Below are positions 55,142 through 63,794 of a stretch of 64,000 nt of DNA, one piece after another. A program made the position numbers and the translations under genes. Under the pieces are notes generated by a model. It ran no database searches. It was not told where the DNA came from and saw nothing but the letters and a program-made list of their open reading frames with translations. Numbering within the stretch: position 1 is the stretch's first letter; each line of letters opens with the position of its first letter. The stretch covers positions 131,595 to 195,594 of the forward strand of contig CAVTHA010000005.1 of NCBI GenBank assembly GCA_963734435.1, read 5' to 3'. The DNA is from Bog-756 sp963734435. Lineage in GTDB: Bacteria; Actinomycetota; Acidimicrobiia; Acidimicrobiales; RAAP-2.

Positions 55142-56188
55142 GTGAGGGGACTAGCAGTGGCGACGCATGTACCTCGGACGATGTGGCTAGTCTCGCTGCT
55201 CGCTATCGCTGCCATTGCTGCAATGTCCGTCGCTTCACCTCTTGCAGCGGGCGACTCTGCCGGCGCGGTCGATTCCAGGTTCGGGAATCTTGTCGGTTCG
55301 ACGCAGAACGATGGGCCCTTCGCCGGTCGCGAAAACCACACAGACATTTGTGGACACGACTCGGCCCACTCCACCCAACGGGAGCTACCCCGGTAGCCCG
55401 GTTCGGACAATCGTGACAACCGTCTTCTACCCCACCCCCTCCACACATCGATCAGATCGCAGTGTGCCTGCAGCGGGGGAGAAGTTCCCCTTGCTGATTT
55501 TTGCCCACGGAAACAGCTCGAACGGGCCGGACAATCGGCCGCTCCTCCATCAATGGGCATCCGCCGGATTCATCGTTGCTGCGCCGACGTTTCCGCTGAC
55601 CAACATCAATGCACCGGGGGGTGATGACGTGGGCGACTACATTCACCAGCCCGGTGACATTTCCTTCGTGATCACGCAGATGCTCCATCCGGGCCCAAGA
55701 GGGGCGCGGCATGGCAAGGGAGGATCGATCCCGGCCGCATCGGTGTGGTTGGCCATTCGCTGGGGGCGATTACCACCCTCGGTGTGGTGATCAACAGTTG
55801 CTGTCATGACCCCCGAGTCAAGGCCGCAGTCTCGATCGATGGTATTGAGCTTCCTTTTCCCGGTGGAAGCTATTTCACGGGAAAGGCGGAGCCGCTCCTC
55901 GTGATCCACGGCAGTGCCGACCAGACGATTCCGTACGCGGCTGGGCAGCAGGTCTACACGAATGCCGGGCCGCCGAAGTACTTCCTCACTCTGCTCGGGG
56001 CGCCGCACACTTCGTTCCACCAGACAAACGACCCCAACAGCCCGCGACGCCCCTGGGAGCCGGTGATCGTTCACACGGTTACAGATTTTTTCGACTATTA
56101 CCTGAAGGATCAACCGGGTGGGCTTCCGCGGATGAATGCTGATGCTCACATCCCGGGAGTCTCTATGCTCGTGTATCAACTGAGTTAG
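55142..56188 (+). pseudogene. Secreted alpha/beta hydrolase, PAF-acetylhydrolase/chlorophyllase-like (two frameshifts)
   Basis: Exported esterase-like protein of about 345 aa. GTG 55142 opens a signal peptide with core MWLVSLLAIAAIAAMSVASP. After a shift near 55340 the next frame has VTTVFYPTPSTHRSDRSVPA and PLLIFAHGNSSNGPDNRPLL (oxyanion region). A second shift near 55735 leads to RIGVVGHSLGAITTLGVV with the nucleophile Ser, PLLVIHGSADQTIPYAAG with the Asp and LGAPHTSFHQ with the His. The triad is complete, so the breaks are probably sequence errors. Its substrate is unknown. Confidence 0.75.
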
Positions 56189-56300
56189 CGCGCCGTTCGT
56201 CGTCGACCTGTGACCGAGCACGAGCCCGTGCACCATAGATGTCCGATCCGGGTGACGACCTATGCCGTGAGTGCTCCGCGGCCTTGACCCCAGTCCCCAT

Positions 56301-56379
56301 AGAGGGTCACTTCAGGTTGGCCACCTATGAGCCCCCATCATTGAGGATCTCGATTTGGCATGGGACTCCGGCAGGCGCC
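56301..56379 (+). repeat. Dispersed repeat, copy 1
   Basis: About 79 bp containing GGTTGGCCACCT, CCCCCATCATTGAGGATCTC and GGGACTCCGGCAGG. Related copies lie at 56775 and 58821 in the same orientation. It lies about 110 bp after the hydrolase stop. Confidence 0.8.
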
Positions 56380-56493
56380 AAGTTTCGCGAAACACATAAA
56401 TCTTCTCGGATGACCCCGCCTCACCGTTTCCTCCCGCAGCGGTACCCATTTGAGACGGGTTGCCCATAGGATCATCGTGTTCTGGCTCCTCAC

Positions 56494-56778
56494 TTGGATC
56501 GTTGGCGTTGTGCTGTCCGTCGCGTACTTGGCTGCCATCCGGCCTCGGGTAAGAGCCGTGATGACCTGATCGTCAATGGTCGGCCGATCCTATGTCTCCG
56601 ACCTCTCGACGCTGGGGTCGACATCTCGGTAGTGCAGCAGTTCGGGGGTCATGCAAATGTGAATACGACCGCTCGCTACGACCGCCGGGGTGAGCACGCC
56701 AAGAAGAGGGCTGCGAAATCGTTGCACGTTCCATTCGTCGTCGACGCGAAGGCCGGGTTTTCGTCACAGTCTGCATAG
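56494..56778 (+). pseudogene. Tyrosine recombinase/integrase C-terminal remnant
   Basis: Only the end of the catalytic domain is left. LDAGVDISVVQQFGGHANVN and TTARYDRRGEHAKKRAAKSL match the last conserved His and the catalytic Tyr region of phage-type or transposon-type integrases. The upstream 90 bp is in frame but not family-like, and the active-site Arg boxes are missing. It ends inside the second dispersed repeat, so the fragment is bracketed by two repeat copies 474 bp apart. It is dead. Confidence 0.75.
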
Positions 56779-56857
56779 GTGGCCACTTCACATTGGCCAC
56801 CTGTCAGGACCCCATCATCGAGGATCTCGATCTGGTCTGGGACTCCGGCAGGTGCCG
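56775..56857 (+). repeat. Dispersed repeat, copy 2
   Basis: Contains the best palindrome of the set: AGGTGGCCA and TGGCCACCT separated by eight bases, then CCCCATCATCGAGGATCTCG and GGGACTCCGGCAGGTGCC. It overlaps the integrase remnant's stop. Confidence 0.85.
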
Positions 56858-56914
56858 ATTATCCCGACCAACGACCAGAGTCGCATAACACCAAGATCCT
56901 CCGGGCGGCGCCCT

Positions 56915-57463
56915 CTACGCCCGACGGCCGAGGAAGTAGAGGAACTCCGTCTGTAGATCTGCTCCCGGGGGTGGCTCCTGCTTGGGCCCAAATACGTTCG
57001 GTTGGCGAATCATGGCATCCATCGGCTTGAGGGCCTCGTAGGCGTCCCGGACGATGTCCTCGTCGAGGCGCTCGTCCGCACCCACGGTGCGCGCCAGGTC
57101 CCAGGTGTGGACGAGCAAGTCCATGGTCACGAACCGGCCAATGATCTCACCCGCGGGCATCCTTCCGGTTGGCCCGTCGATCTCTTTGGCCAGGGCCTCT
57201 GGGTCGGCGGTGATTTCGTCGATCGCCCGAGAGGCTTCCTCCCAGGCCTCCTTCGGGTTGTCGTCGGCGCCGAGGGGCGTCGAGTCCCCACCTCTGACGG
57301 CGGCGATCACACCCCGGTGGCCCTCGACCACGTGGGCCACGACGTCGCGGGCTCTCCACCGCTCGCAAGGAGACTGGGCGTCCCACTTGTCAGGGGTCAC
57401 GGCCCTGACGGCGGCGTCGAAGCCGTTCGACACCTGCCGATACCTATCTTGGATTTCGGTCAT
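56915..57463 (-). CDS. TIGR03086-type maleylpyruvate isomerase-like protein
   Basis: DinB/MDMPI-like four-helix protein, 182 aa. DRYRQVSNGFDAAVRAVTPD, WDAQSPCERWRARDVVAHVV (first metal His), and DLLVHTWDLARTVGADERLD (second His segment) match the TIGR03086 group, which may bind a divalent metal and mycothiol. ATG 57463 (MTEIQDRY) is chosen because the open frame continues 65 codons further in unlike sequence. Function unproven for the group. Confidence 0.85.
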   Translation of the reverse strand: MTEIQDRYRQVSNGFDAAVRAVTPDKWDAQSPCERWRARDVVAHVVEGHRGVIAAVRGGDSTPLGADDNPKEAWEEASRAIDEITADPEALAKEIDGPTGRMPAGEIIGRFVTMDLLVHTWDLARTVGADERLDEDIVRDAYEALKPMDAMIRQPNVFGPKQEPPPGADLQTEFLYFLGRRA

Positions 57464-57911
57464 CGTCGGATCGTCGGCGCGTACCGCCTGGCGAGGTGAC
57501 CGGGTCCGTTGACGAAAATGCATCGCATGTCGACCACCATAGCGACTCAGTAGAAGGCGCTTTCGTTCCGGTCCCACAAGGGACACGTGCTCTTGATCCA
57601 AGTCCACGGTCCAGAGCCGCTCAACGGCAACGGAAGCCGCGGCGCCTGGATCGGCCAAGGTGGCGTCGAGGGTCTCTTCAAGGCTGCGGCGGGTGACCCG
57701 GCGCCCGGCCGAGTTCGCCAGCCGCTCGGCTTCCCGTACCAGGCCACGTAATGTTTTGTGGGGCTCCGAGGCGCCTCAGTGGGTTGGACCGGTTTCGCCG
57801 CCGCCAATCCGGGTATTCGTATTGACTTGCCCGTCGGGCGGCGTACCGCTGTTCAGGGTTCCGATGCCTGCCCGAGAGATGGTGGCGCGCAGTCGCCAAG
57901 GGAGGAGCAAC
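57464..57911. other. Intergenic stretch with a possible minus-strand remnant
   Basis: The minus frame that becomes the TIGR03086 gene is open back to about 57800 and looks protein-like (LVREAERLANSAGRRVTRRS, LDQEHVSLVGPERKRLLLSR) but has no start and no family I know. It may be the end of another gene fused by loss of a stop, or chance. A strong ribosome site for the next plus-strand gene lies at 57899. Confidence 0.35.
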
Positions 57912-58100
57912 ATGGGAATGAGAAATCGGCAGCGATCGAGTGTTCAAGTCATCGAGGGAGAGGCCCGGGAAAATGCCATTCGGACTCTCGTTTGGCTGGC
58001 TAAACATACAGACGACCGCCAATGGGCCGCTGAGACGCTTGAGTGGTTTGGGGCAACAGACCTGGAGATAGCGGCTGCCGCATATCGGAACCAGGATTAG
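57912..58100 (+). CDS. Small hypothetical protein
   Basis: 62 aa, not recognised. After a basic start (MGMRNRQRSS) it has two likely helices, ENAIRTLVWLAKHTDDRQWA and TLEWFGATDLEIAAAAYRNQ, without membrane character. A very good ribosome site AGGGAGGAG sits seven bases before the ATG, which is the main support. Probably cytosolic. Confidence 0.62.
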   Translation: MGMRNRQRSSVQVIEGEARENAIRTLVWLAKHTDDRQWAAETLEWFGATDLEIAAAAYRNQD

Positions 58101-58280
58101 CCAGCGACGCCCAGGTTCTAGCCTTTGAGCGCCATACCGTTTCCGCCTCGATACGCGCTGTAGCGCAGAAATCGTTGGGCGCCATTTGACGGTCACCGCG
58201 GTCGAGATGAGCATGCTCTCGCCAACCGCAGACGATCCATCGTTGTGGGGGAGGACAGAACGCCAAGTAGTTGGCTGACG

Positions 58281-58286
58281 TAGGCT
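58281..58286 (+). promoter_or_regulatory. -10 element of a probable leaderless promoter (SRPBCC gene)
   Basis: TAGGCT, then TCCACC and ATG at 58293; the six-base gap puts +1 on the ATG. Confidence 0.45.
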
Positions 58287-58292
58287 TCCACC

Positions 58293-58775
58293 ATGGTCAA
58301 GGGTGAAGGCAGCACGGTAGTCCGGGGAGTGACCCCCGACGAGGTTTTCGACTTCGTGCTCGATCCGGCGCAGTACACCAAAGCCGATACCAAGATGGTC
58401 TGGGTCACCAAGCTGGCGGACACTCCTGACGGCATGCTGGCCCGTGAAGACGGAAAGTTCCTTGGTCGATTCCCTGGATCGGTGATCACCCGGTACCGAT
58501 GGGAACGGCCTCACAGCATCGATGTCACTTTGGAGCATGGCGTTCCGCGAGATCTGCATGCCTGGTTCGAGATCGAAGCTGTGGAAGACGGGACGCGCAT
58601 CCGCCACGTCGAGGAGCTTGACTTGGGCCACGGCCCGCTCGGATGGCTGCACGACCTGATCGCCGGGAAATGGTTCGCCCGCTCGGTCGACGCAGAGGTG
58701 GCCGAGATTGGCAGGCTTCTACAAGCGGGCGAACGCGGCCGAGGGGTGGCAGGAGCGAATGAGCGAGGGAACTAG
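58293..58775 (+). CDS. SRPBCC (START-like) family protein
   Basis: Hydrophobic-ligand-binding fold, 160 aa. GSTVVRGVTPDEVFDFVLDP at the start, SVITRYRWERPHSIDVTLEH in the middle, and a long C-terminal helix (LHDLIAGKWFARSVDAEVAE) follow the polyketide-cyclase/SRPBCC pattern. Probably cytosolic; ligand unknown. No ribosome site, but a leaderless -10 element. The third dispersed repeat begins about 45 bp after the stop. Confidence 0.82.
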   Translation: MVKGEGSTVVRGVTPDEVFDFVLDPAQYTKADTKMVWVTKLADTPDGMLAREDGKFLGRFPGSVITRYRWERPHSIDVTLEHGVPRDLHAWFEIEAVEDGTRIRHVEELDLGHGPLGWLHDLIAGKWFARSVDAEVAEIGRLLQAGERGRGVAGANERGN

Positions 58776-58820
58776 TCGCTCGAGCAAACTCAGCTCGAAA
58801 CCGTCTGCTCGCCCCGATAC

Positions 58821-58900
58821 ATAGAGGGCCACTTCGTATTGGCCATCTATGACCCCCCCATCATCGCGAGTCCCTTTCGATGGGGGACTCCCGCAGGTGA
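58821..58900 (+). repeat. Dispersed repeat, copy 3
   Basis: The most divergent copy: GAGGGCCACTTCGTATTGGC, then CCCCATCATCGCGAG and GGGGGACTCCCGCAGGTGAC. Same orientation as the other two, 2 kb away. Confidence 0.7.
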
Positions 58901-58951
58901 CGTACATCGTCAACGCATCTCGATCAGAGATAACCCACTTCGAGCAAATAC

Positions 58952-59800
58952 TCAACCCGCTTCGGGTGGGCACGAAATACCGCCCATCGCCATGAGCTGA
59001 CAGAACGTCGAACGGGCCATCTTCCAGCTGCCGTCCACCACGACGGCATCGCCCCGGTGGTTCCTGAGAAGTCGCCTTCCATCGATCGAAATGGAAAACC
59101 AGACAGCGGCGTGCTGAGTGTCGATAAATACGACCTCATCAACGGAGATGGCGACCTCCCGAGCGGACCACTCCGGGTGGTTCGCTCTGGCGGCGACCAG
59201 CGTCGGTCCGAGATTCTCGCCCTTCTCCACGGTCGGTACGGACTGGCCCTCCCCACTTTCGGTGTTACCGGCGGCAAATGCGGTTTCGATCTCGCTCCGA
59301 GCCCCATCGGGATCCTCCCGCTGGGGACCAGGAGGAACCGCCTGGTGTCGGGTCACATTGAGCCCTGTTCGGCTTCGTCGCCTTTGATCGACCCGTCCGA
59401 CCCACTGTCGAAGGCACCGTTCACAAATGAATGCGTCGTTACCGGCGACTAGCTGGCCCGATTCGGGGGGAGCGAGCCCACAGAACGAGCAGGCGGCAAG
59501 GCGTGCGCCGGAGAACTGGGGCCTTGGGACACTGGACGTCTGTTGCTCCTCCACTGGAGGTCGTTCGCCACTCTGGACGGCGAGCAGTTGGATGACCTGC
59601 TGGCGCAAGAGGTCCAAATCAACACCCAGATCTACGAGCACCTGAGCAGCAACGCCCTCACCCTCACCAAGCCGAGCAAAATGTCTCAGTTCCGATTTCG
59701 CTGTCGCCGAGTTGCAATGCTGCTCGCAATGAGAGTTCGAGTGAGCTTCCCCCGTTCTGACGGACGGGTTGGTTTTGGGATCGACCGGCATCCGCAGATG
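58952..59800 (-). pseudogene. Clp_N-type, ClpX-zinc-finger and NTF2-like protein, truncated beside an IS3 element
   Basis: Unusual three-part protein. The N-terminal part is the second ClpA/ClpC N-repeat (LELSLRAALQLGDSEIGTE, then GEGEGVAAQVLVDLGVDLDL and RQQVIQLL), split by small indels near 59690. A ClpX-type C4 zinc finger follows (CSFCGLAPPESGQ and FICERC, about 110 residues in). The C-terminal domain (EVVFIDTQHAAVWFSISIDG, GSWKMARSTFCQLMAMGGI) resembles an NTF2/SnoaL-like fold. No AAA+ ATPase is present. The first Clp_N repeat and the start are missing; the IS3 element ends about 60 bp upstream and may have removed them. It could be an adaptor for a Clp protease, which is inference. Confidence 0.68.
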
Positions 59801-59888
59801 CTCGGATTGCCGGGTGCTGTCCTACCACCCGCTGTGAATGCGGGCCTCTGAGGGGATCTGAGGGCCTCGGTTTCGCGGTTCGCATGGC

Positions 59889-60764
59889 TCACGCCGCCGG
59901 TTCGAGGTGGGCGGCCTCGTAGTCGACCGGGCTGAGCATCTGGCAGTAGCTGTGACGGCGCTTCGGGTTGTACCAGGCCTCGATCCAATCGAAGATGGCG
60001 AGGGCCAGGTGCCGCCGACTCGTCCAGTGGTGCTCGTCGAACAGCTCGAGCTGGAGCGTGCCGAAGAAGCTCTCGGCCACCGAGTTATCGAAGCAGTCAC
60101 CCACCGAGCCCATCGAACCGAGGAGTCCTGCTCCCCGCAGCCGCCGGCCGAAGGCCCACGACGTGTAGGTGGACCCCTGATCGGAATGGGCGATGGTGGA
60201 GCCCTTCGGAGGACGCCGGCGCCAGATGGCCATCTCCAGGGCGTCCACCACGAGCTCCGAGCGGATGTGATCGGCGATCGACCAGCCGACCACGATGCGA
60301 CTGAAGGCGTCGAGGACCACGGCCAGGTAGACCTTGCCCTCGGGCGTGGGGTGCTCGGTCACGTCCATCACCCACAGCTGGTCTGGTCCCCCCGGGTCGA
60401 ACTGGCGGTTCACCAGATCGTCGGCTGGCTCGGCGGCCAGGTCCCGGCGGGTGCAGCCCCGGCGCCGGCGTCGATGGATGCCGCAGATCCCGGCCTCGCG
60501 CATGAGCCGCTCGATGCGCTTCTTCGAGCACCGGACGCCCTGGCCGAGCCGCAGCTCGGCGTGCACCCTCGGCGAGCCATAGGAACGTCTCGACATGTGG
60601 TGAATGTCGACGATGGTGTTGGTCAGGTAGGCATCGTCGAGGTCCCGGTCGCTCACCGGGTTGGCCTGCCAGGCATAGAAGCCAGAGGTGGACACCTTCA
60701 TCACCCGACAGCAGGCCGCAACGGGCAGATCCGCGCACCCCCGGGCAATGAAGATGTGGATCAT
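59889..60764 (-). CDS. IS3-family transposase OrfB
   Basis: Integrase-type DDE transposase, 291 aa from ATG 60764. MKVSTSGFYAWQA opens the typical HTH_21 region (SYGSPRVHAELRLGQGVRCS, RIERLMREAGICG). The catalytic core has LWVMDVTEHPTPEGKVYLAV (first Asp), STIAHSDQGSTYTS (second Asp) and GDCFDNSVAESFFGTLQLEL (Glu). It is probably made as an OrfAB fusion by -1 frameshifting, and by reinitiation at the overlapping ATG. The gene is intact, so the element could be active. Confidence 0.92.
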   Translation of the reverse strand: MIHIFIARGCADLPVAACCRVMKVSTSGFYAWQANPVSDRDLDDAYLTNTIVDIHHMSRRSYGSPRVHAELRLGQGVRCSKKRIERLMREAGICGIHRRRRRGCTRRDLAAEPADDLVNRQFDPGGPDQLWVMDVTEHPTPEGKVYLAVVLDAFSRIVVGWSIADHIRSELVVDALEMAIWRRRPPKGSTIAHSDQGSTYTSWAFGRRLRGAGLLGSMGSVGDCFDNSVAESFFGTLQLELFDEHHWTSRRHLALAIFDWIEAWYNPKRRHSYCQMLSPVDYEAAHLEPAA

Positions 60765-61105
60765 TTTGGGAGGGCGTTGCTCTCCTTGACGAACCATGCC
60801 GCCGCACGCTTCAAGATCTCGACTTCCATCTCGGCGGTTCGCAGCTTGCGCCGAAGCGCTACCAGCTCGGCGCGCTCGTCGGTAGTCAGCCCTCCGCGGG
60901 TGCCGTCGTCGATGTCGGCCTGCTTCATCCAGGTGCGCAGGCACGAATCGGAGATGCCCAGGTCCTCGGCGATCTGAGAGACGGGCTTTTCGTGCAACCG
61001 GGCCAGTTCGACCGCGCGCTGGCGGAACTCGGGTGGGTGGGGTCTGGGCGTGTGGACATCCTTCCAAGAGACGGCTCTCGACGCCTCATGTTCGGTGTCC
61101 GCCAA
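60761..61105 (-). CDS. IS3-family transposase OrfA
   Basis: Helix-turn-helix DNA-binding subunit, 114 aa. PPEFRQRAVELARLHEKPVS, QIAEDLGISDSCLRTWMKQA and a leucine-zipper-like tail (ELVALRRKLRTAEMEVEILK) are the HTH_Tnp_1 pattern. Its TGA at 60761-60763 overlaps the ATG of orfB. ATG 61105 gives about 20 N-terminal residues beyond the conserved domain, so the real start may be later. Confidence 0.9.
   Translation of the reverse strand: MADTEHEASRAVSWKDVHTPRPHPPEFRQRAVELARLHEKPVSQIAEDLGISDSCLRTWMKQADIDDGTRGGLTTDERAELVALRRKLRTAEMEVEILKRAAAWFVKESNALPK
60764..60770 (-). other. Programmed -1 frameshift site (CCCAAAA) between orfA and orfB
   Basis: In the orfA frame it reads C CCA AAA immediately before TGA, a canonical X XXY YYZ heptamer. 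A -1 slip enters the orfB frame and skips the stop. Confidence 0.75.
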
Positions 61106-61117
61106 ACCGGGGGAAGC

Positions 61118-61320
61118 TCAGATGACCTCTGGGCCGCCGTGAGCGGTCAGTGCCTCCACTGCGCCTCTGGCGTGGTCCTCGGTGTCGAACTCGACCAGGC
61201 AGAGTCCCGTCCCGTTCCCATCGTTCATCACGATGCCAACAGGAATCCGGGTAGCTCGACGTACTCAGGCGCGACGTACTCCTCGATGATCGATCGCCGG
61301 TGCTCCCGGCTGGTGTCCAT
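61118..61320 (-). pseudogene. Small ferredoxin-fold-like protein (one frameshift), end abutting IS3
   Basis: About 68 aa when joined. ATG 61320 gives MDTSREHRRSIIEEYVAPEY and VELPGF; after one apparently missing base near 61240 it continues GIVMNDGNGTGLCLVEFDTE and DHARGAVEALTAHGGPEVI. This resembles dimeric alpha+beta barrel (antibiotic-monooxygenase or EthD-like) proteins. There is protein-like sequence before the ATG up to a TAG, so its N-terminus may be lost. The TGA stop lies at the IS3 right end, so the natural C-terminus may also have been replaced. Confidence 0.45.
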
Positions 61321-61496
61321 GTCGCGCCGAACCTTGATAACGACGGCCTAGAGATCTTGGTCCCCTTCAGTCAAACACTGACTCCATTCCCAGCTCGGCA
61401 CACGCCTCGACCCGATGCTATGCCCGCTCGCTCCTTGAACCGACCGTCTGCGACAGTCCCATGGTGACTTCTCAGGGGACGGGGTTCAGCGCGAAG

Positions 61497-61502
61497 TAAA
61501 CT
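61497..61502 (+). promoter_or_regulatory. -10 element of a probable leaderless promoter (YciI gene)
   Basis: TAAACT, then CCCACG and ATG at 61509, with the same six-base spacing as five other genes here. Confidence 0.5.
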
Positions 61503-61508
61503 CCCACG

Positions 61509-61850
61509 ATGCAATACCTCATGCTCATGTGGGCTGATGCGGACGCCGCCAGCGGCGGTGAGGCGGACTTCCAGGCCTGGGCTGACTTCGACGAGCAGGT
61601 CAGGGGCGCCGGTGCGTTCGTTGCCAACGGAGCTTTACAAGCCGCGGCGACGGAAGCGCGCCTCGTGCGTACCGCGATCGCGGGCCATCCAGTGGAAGAC
61701 GCGGTCGAGCGAAAACCATTTGCATCCGGCAAACGCCAGATTCAAGCCTTTTACATCATGGAGTGCGACGACATCAACGCCGCCGTCGTATGGGCAAATC
61801 GACTACCGACCTATGGCTTGGTAGAGGTGCGTGAACTCATCCAGTATTGA
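61509..61850 (+). CDS. YciI-like (YCII/DGPF) family protein
   Basis: Small dimeric alpha+beta barrel protein, 113 aa. MQYLMLMWADADAAS is the start of the actinobacterial YCII type, and VEDAVERKPFASGKRQIQAF and YIMECDDINAAVVWANRLPT are typical of the C-terminal half. Such genes often sit beside ECF sigma factors; none is seen here. Likely leaderless. Function of the group is unclear. Confidence 0.85.
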   Translation: MQYLMLMWADADAASGGEADFQAWADFDEQVRGAGAFVANGALQAAATEARLVRTAIAGHPVEDAVERKPFASGKRQIQAFYIMECDDINAAVVWANRLPTYGLVEVRELIQY

Positions 61851-61985
61851 TCGCGGTCGCTAACCGTGCCTCCTGCGGGCGAATCGGCGAGCAACGACGG
61901 GCCCTGCCATTGGCGTGTTCACCCCGCGAAGCTGTGGGTATCCCTAAGAGGACATCCTGACCACCTGATCGAAAAGGGGCCCGCC

Positions 61986-62291
61986 ATGAAACGTCCCCCA
62001 AGGCTCGTCAGCTTCCTCAGCCTCCTGGTTCTCGCCGCAATCATCGGCATCACCGCCTTGGCCACGATCGGTCCGCGTGTCACGCCTCCGCCCTCCGCTT
62101 ATCGTCCTGCGCTGCCCGGCTCGTCTGCCACAACGACTACGACAGCTCCCGTAACCGCCTCCTCGGTACCCCCTCCAGCATCTCCATCCAATGTGACTAC
62201 TGGCCCCACCGCCCGCCCGCACAGATTCACGGGCTCCCGTGACGGCCGTGGGGGCCCCCGCGGCCACAACGCCAAGCGGGGGCACGGTTAG
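61986..62291 (+). CDS. Small secreted or membrane-anchored Ser/Thr/Pro-rich protein
   Basis: 101 aa, not recognised. KRPPRLVSFLSLLVLAAIIG and ITALATIG form a signal peptide or anchor, followed by a low-complexity region rich in Thr, Ser, Pro and Ala and a basic Gly/Arg/His tail. AAGGGG lies upstream of the ATG at 61986; the longer frame from 61866 is unlike protein. Probably an exported, disordered envelope protein. Confidence 0.6.
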   Translation: MKRPPRLVSFLSLLVLAAIIGITALATIGPRVTPPPSAYRPALPGSSATTTTTAPVTASSVPPPASPSNVTTGPTARPHRFTGSRDGRGGPRGHNAKRGHG

Positions 62292-62573
62292 CGGTCGAAT
62301 GGCCATTTGAAGGGCGAACTCCTCGGCGTGCTCGCCGAGTCAACTTCCCTCCGTTGTCGTCGACTAGCGAGGCACGACGGGTGACCGGCTCCCGGCAATG
62401 GCTGTGTGATCAACGCCCGCTCTGTAGGAAACATCTGTCCATTGACCAGCGAGCTGGAGAAGGAGGCCAGAAACCACAGTTGACCGGGGGCTTGAGAGGC
62501 AGGTAAGTCCGAGGTGCAGCGGGCGGGTATTCAGTATTGCGGAACGATGCCCGCGTCGGATTTAGGCCGGTCT

Positions 62574-62954
62574 TCACCCCATGCAAGCGGCGCAGGTATG
62601 GATGGTGTGTCGGAACCCGACCTCCTTGTGGATGCGCCCGTCCACGATCCTGACGGCGTCTGCCTGGAGCACCCCGCAGAAGCTTGGATAGGCAACCGTC
62701 AAGGCCCCGCTCGTCGCCTCTTGCATAGCTATCACCGGTTTCCCCGGGACGAATGGCTCATCGACGAACAGGGCCCAAGTGCAGTCTCCCCGACTGTCGC
62801 AGGGATTTGTCGGAAGCTTCAGAGTGACCGCGCTGGTCGAATCGTTGAAATGCAGATTGGCGAAGCGCAGGTCGCCCGATGCCTGCCCGGTCAAGCCGAT
62901 GGTCAGCGTTGCGAAGGCAAATGACGCGATTACTGCCAGGATTGCTCGTCGCAT
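62574..62954 (-). CDS. Small secreted hypothetical protein
   Basis: 126 aa, not recognised. RRAILAVIASFAFATLTIGL then TGQASG is a clean signal peptide. The mature part has Cys in CDSRGDC, FCGVL and a C-terminal CAAC, so disulfides are likely. AGGGGG precedes the ATG. It is convergent with the upstream small secreted protein; about 280 bp between them hold nothing I can name. Confidence 0.68.
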   Translation of the reverse strand: MRRAILAVIASFAFATLTIGLTGQASGDLRFANLHFNDSTSAVTLKLPTNPCDSRGDCTWALFVDEPFVPGKPVIAMQEATSGALTVAYPSFCGVLQADAVRIVDGRIHKEVGFRHTIHTCAACMG

Positions 62955-63188
62955 GATTCCCCCTAAGGGTTAAGTCAGCGCCGATTTACCCCCATCGCTC
63001 CAGCACAAACTGGAACGGGGCACGTTCTTGAAGAACCGTCAATATTGACGAACGACGCCGACCCGGTTTCCAATCAGTAACATCGGACGGCGCAACGCCA
63101 GGAGGTTCGGGACCGGTTTGGTGGATTTGCGGCGGGGGTAAATCCAACAGGTAAATCCAAAATGGCATTTGAAGTGAAGGGGAGTGCC

Positions 63189-63794
63189 ATGACGACGACA
63201 GTGGGACAGACAGGCATACATAGAGGTCACCATCATGCAATAAGACAAGGGACCGCGGTGCGGCGTAGGTCCATGTCGATAAGCTTGGGAATGGTCGGCC
63301 TGGTCACAGCAGTCATATCAGCGTGGGGAGCGATTATTCCCTATGCGGGACCGACCTTTGGTTATAGCGCTGACGGAGCCGCATCATGGCAGTGGAGTTT
63401 GACGCATTCGGTCCTTGCACTGGTGCCTGGCGCGATCGCCTTCCTGATCGGACTCACATTCTTTGCACCGGTGCGGACTTCTACGGCCGGTCGGCGACTT
63501 AGTCTTGGCTTTGCTGGACTGCTTGTCGTTGCTTGCGGGGCTTGGTTTGTGATTGGTCCTCTGGCGTGGCCAGTGATTAGCGACAACGGTCAGTATTTCG
63601 TCCAAGCTGACCCCCTGAGGAACCTAGCCAATCAGGTTGGGTACGCACTCGGCCCGGGTGTGATCCTGGCTTCGTGTGGGGCGTTCGGAATGGGGTGGGC
63701 TGCCCGACACGATCGGCCCCTGGTGGAACCTGTTGCTACTGAGTCCGATCTGAGCGGAGCGTCTTCCCAAGTCGACCCGACTGCACCGATCTGA
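63189..63794 (+). CDS. Four-helix membrane protein of unknown function
   Basis: 201 aa. After a polar N-terminus with HRGHHHAIRQG come four hydrophobic helices (LGMVGLVTAVISAWGAIIPY, SVLALVPGAIAFLIGLTFF, GFAGLLVVACGAWFVIGPLA, LGPGVILASCGAFGMGWAA) and a polar C-tail. GAAGGGGAG precedes ATG 63189. It lies alone on the plus strand. The 200 bp after it to the window end hold no clear gene. Confidence 0.75.
   Translation: MTTTVGQTGIHRGHHHAIRQGTAVRRRSMSISLGMVGLVTAVISAWGAIIPYAGPTFGYSADGAASWQWSLTHSVLALVPGAIAFLIGLTFFAPVRTSTAGRRLSLGFAGLLVVACGAWFVIGPLAWPVISDNGQYFVQADPLRNLANQVGYALGPGVILASCGAFGMGWAARHDRPLVEPVATESDLSGASSQVDPTAPI

Larger units (their letters stand above)
59859..61120 (-). mobile_element. 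IS3-family insertion sequence
   Basis: About 1.26 kb carrying orfA and orfB. Ends show imperfect inverted repeats: TGAGGGCCTCGGTTTCGCGG at the left (59859) and, complemented, TGAGCTTCCCCCGGTTTGGC at the right (to 61120); ATC precedes both and may belong to the repeat. No certain target duplication. It separates the Clp_N-type gene from a small gene whose stop codon coincides with the right end. Confidence 0.78.
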
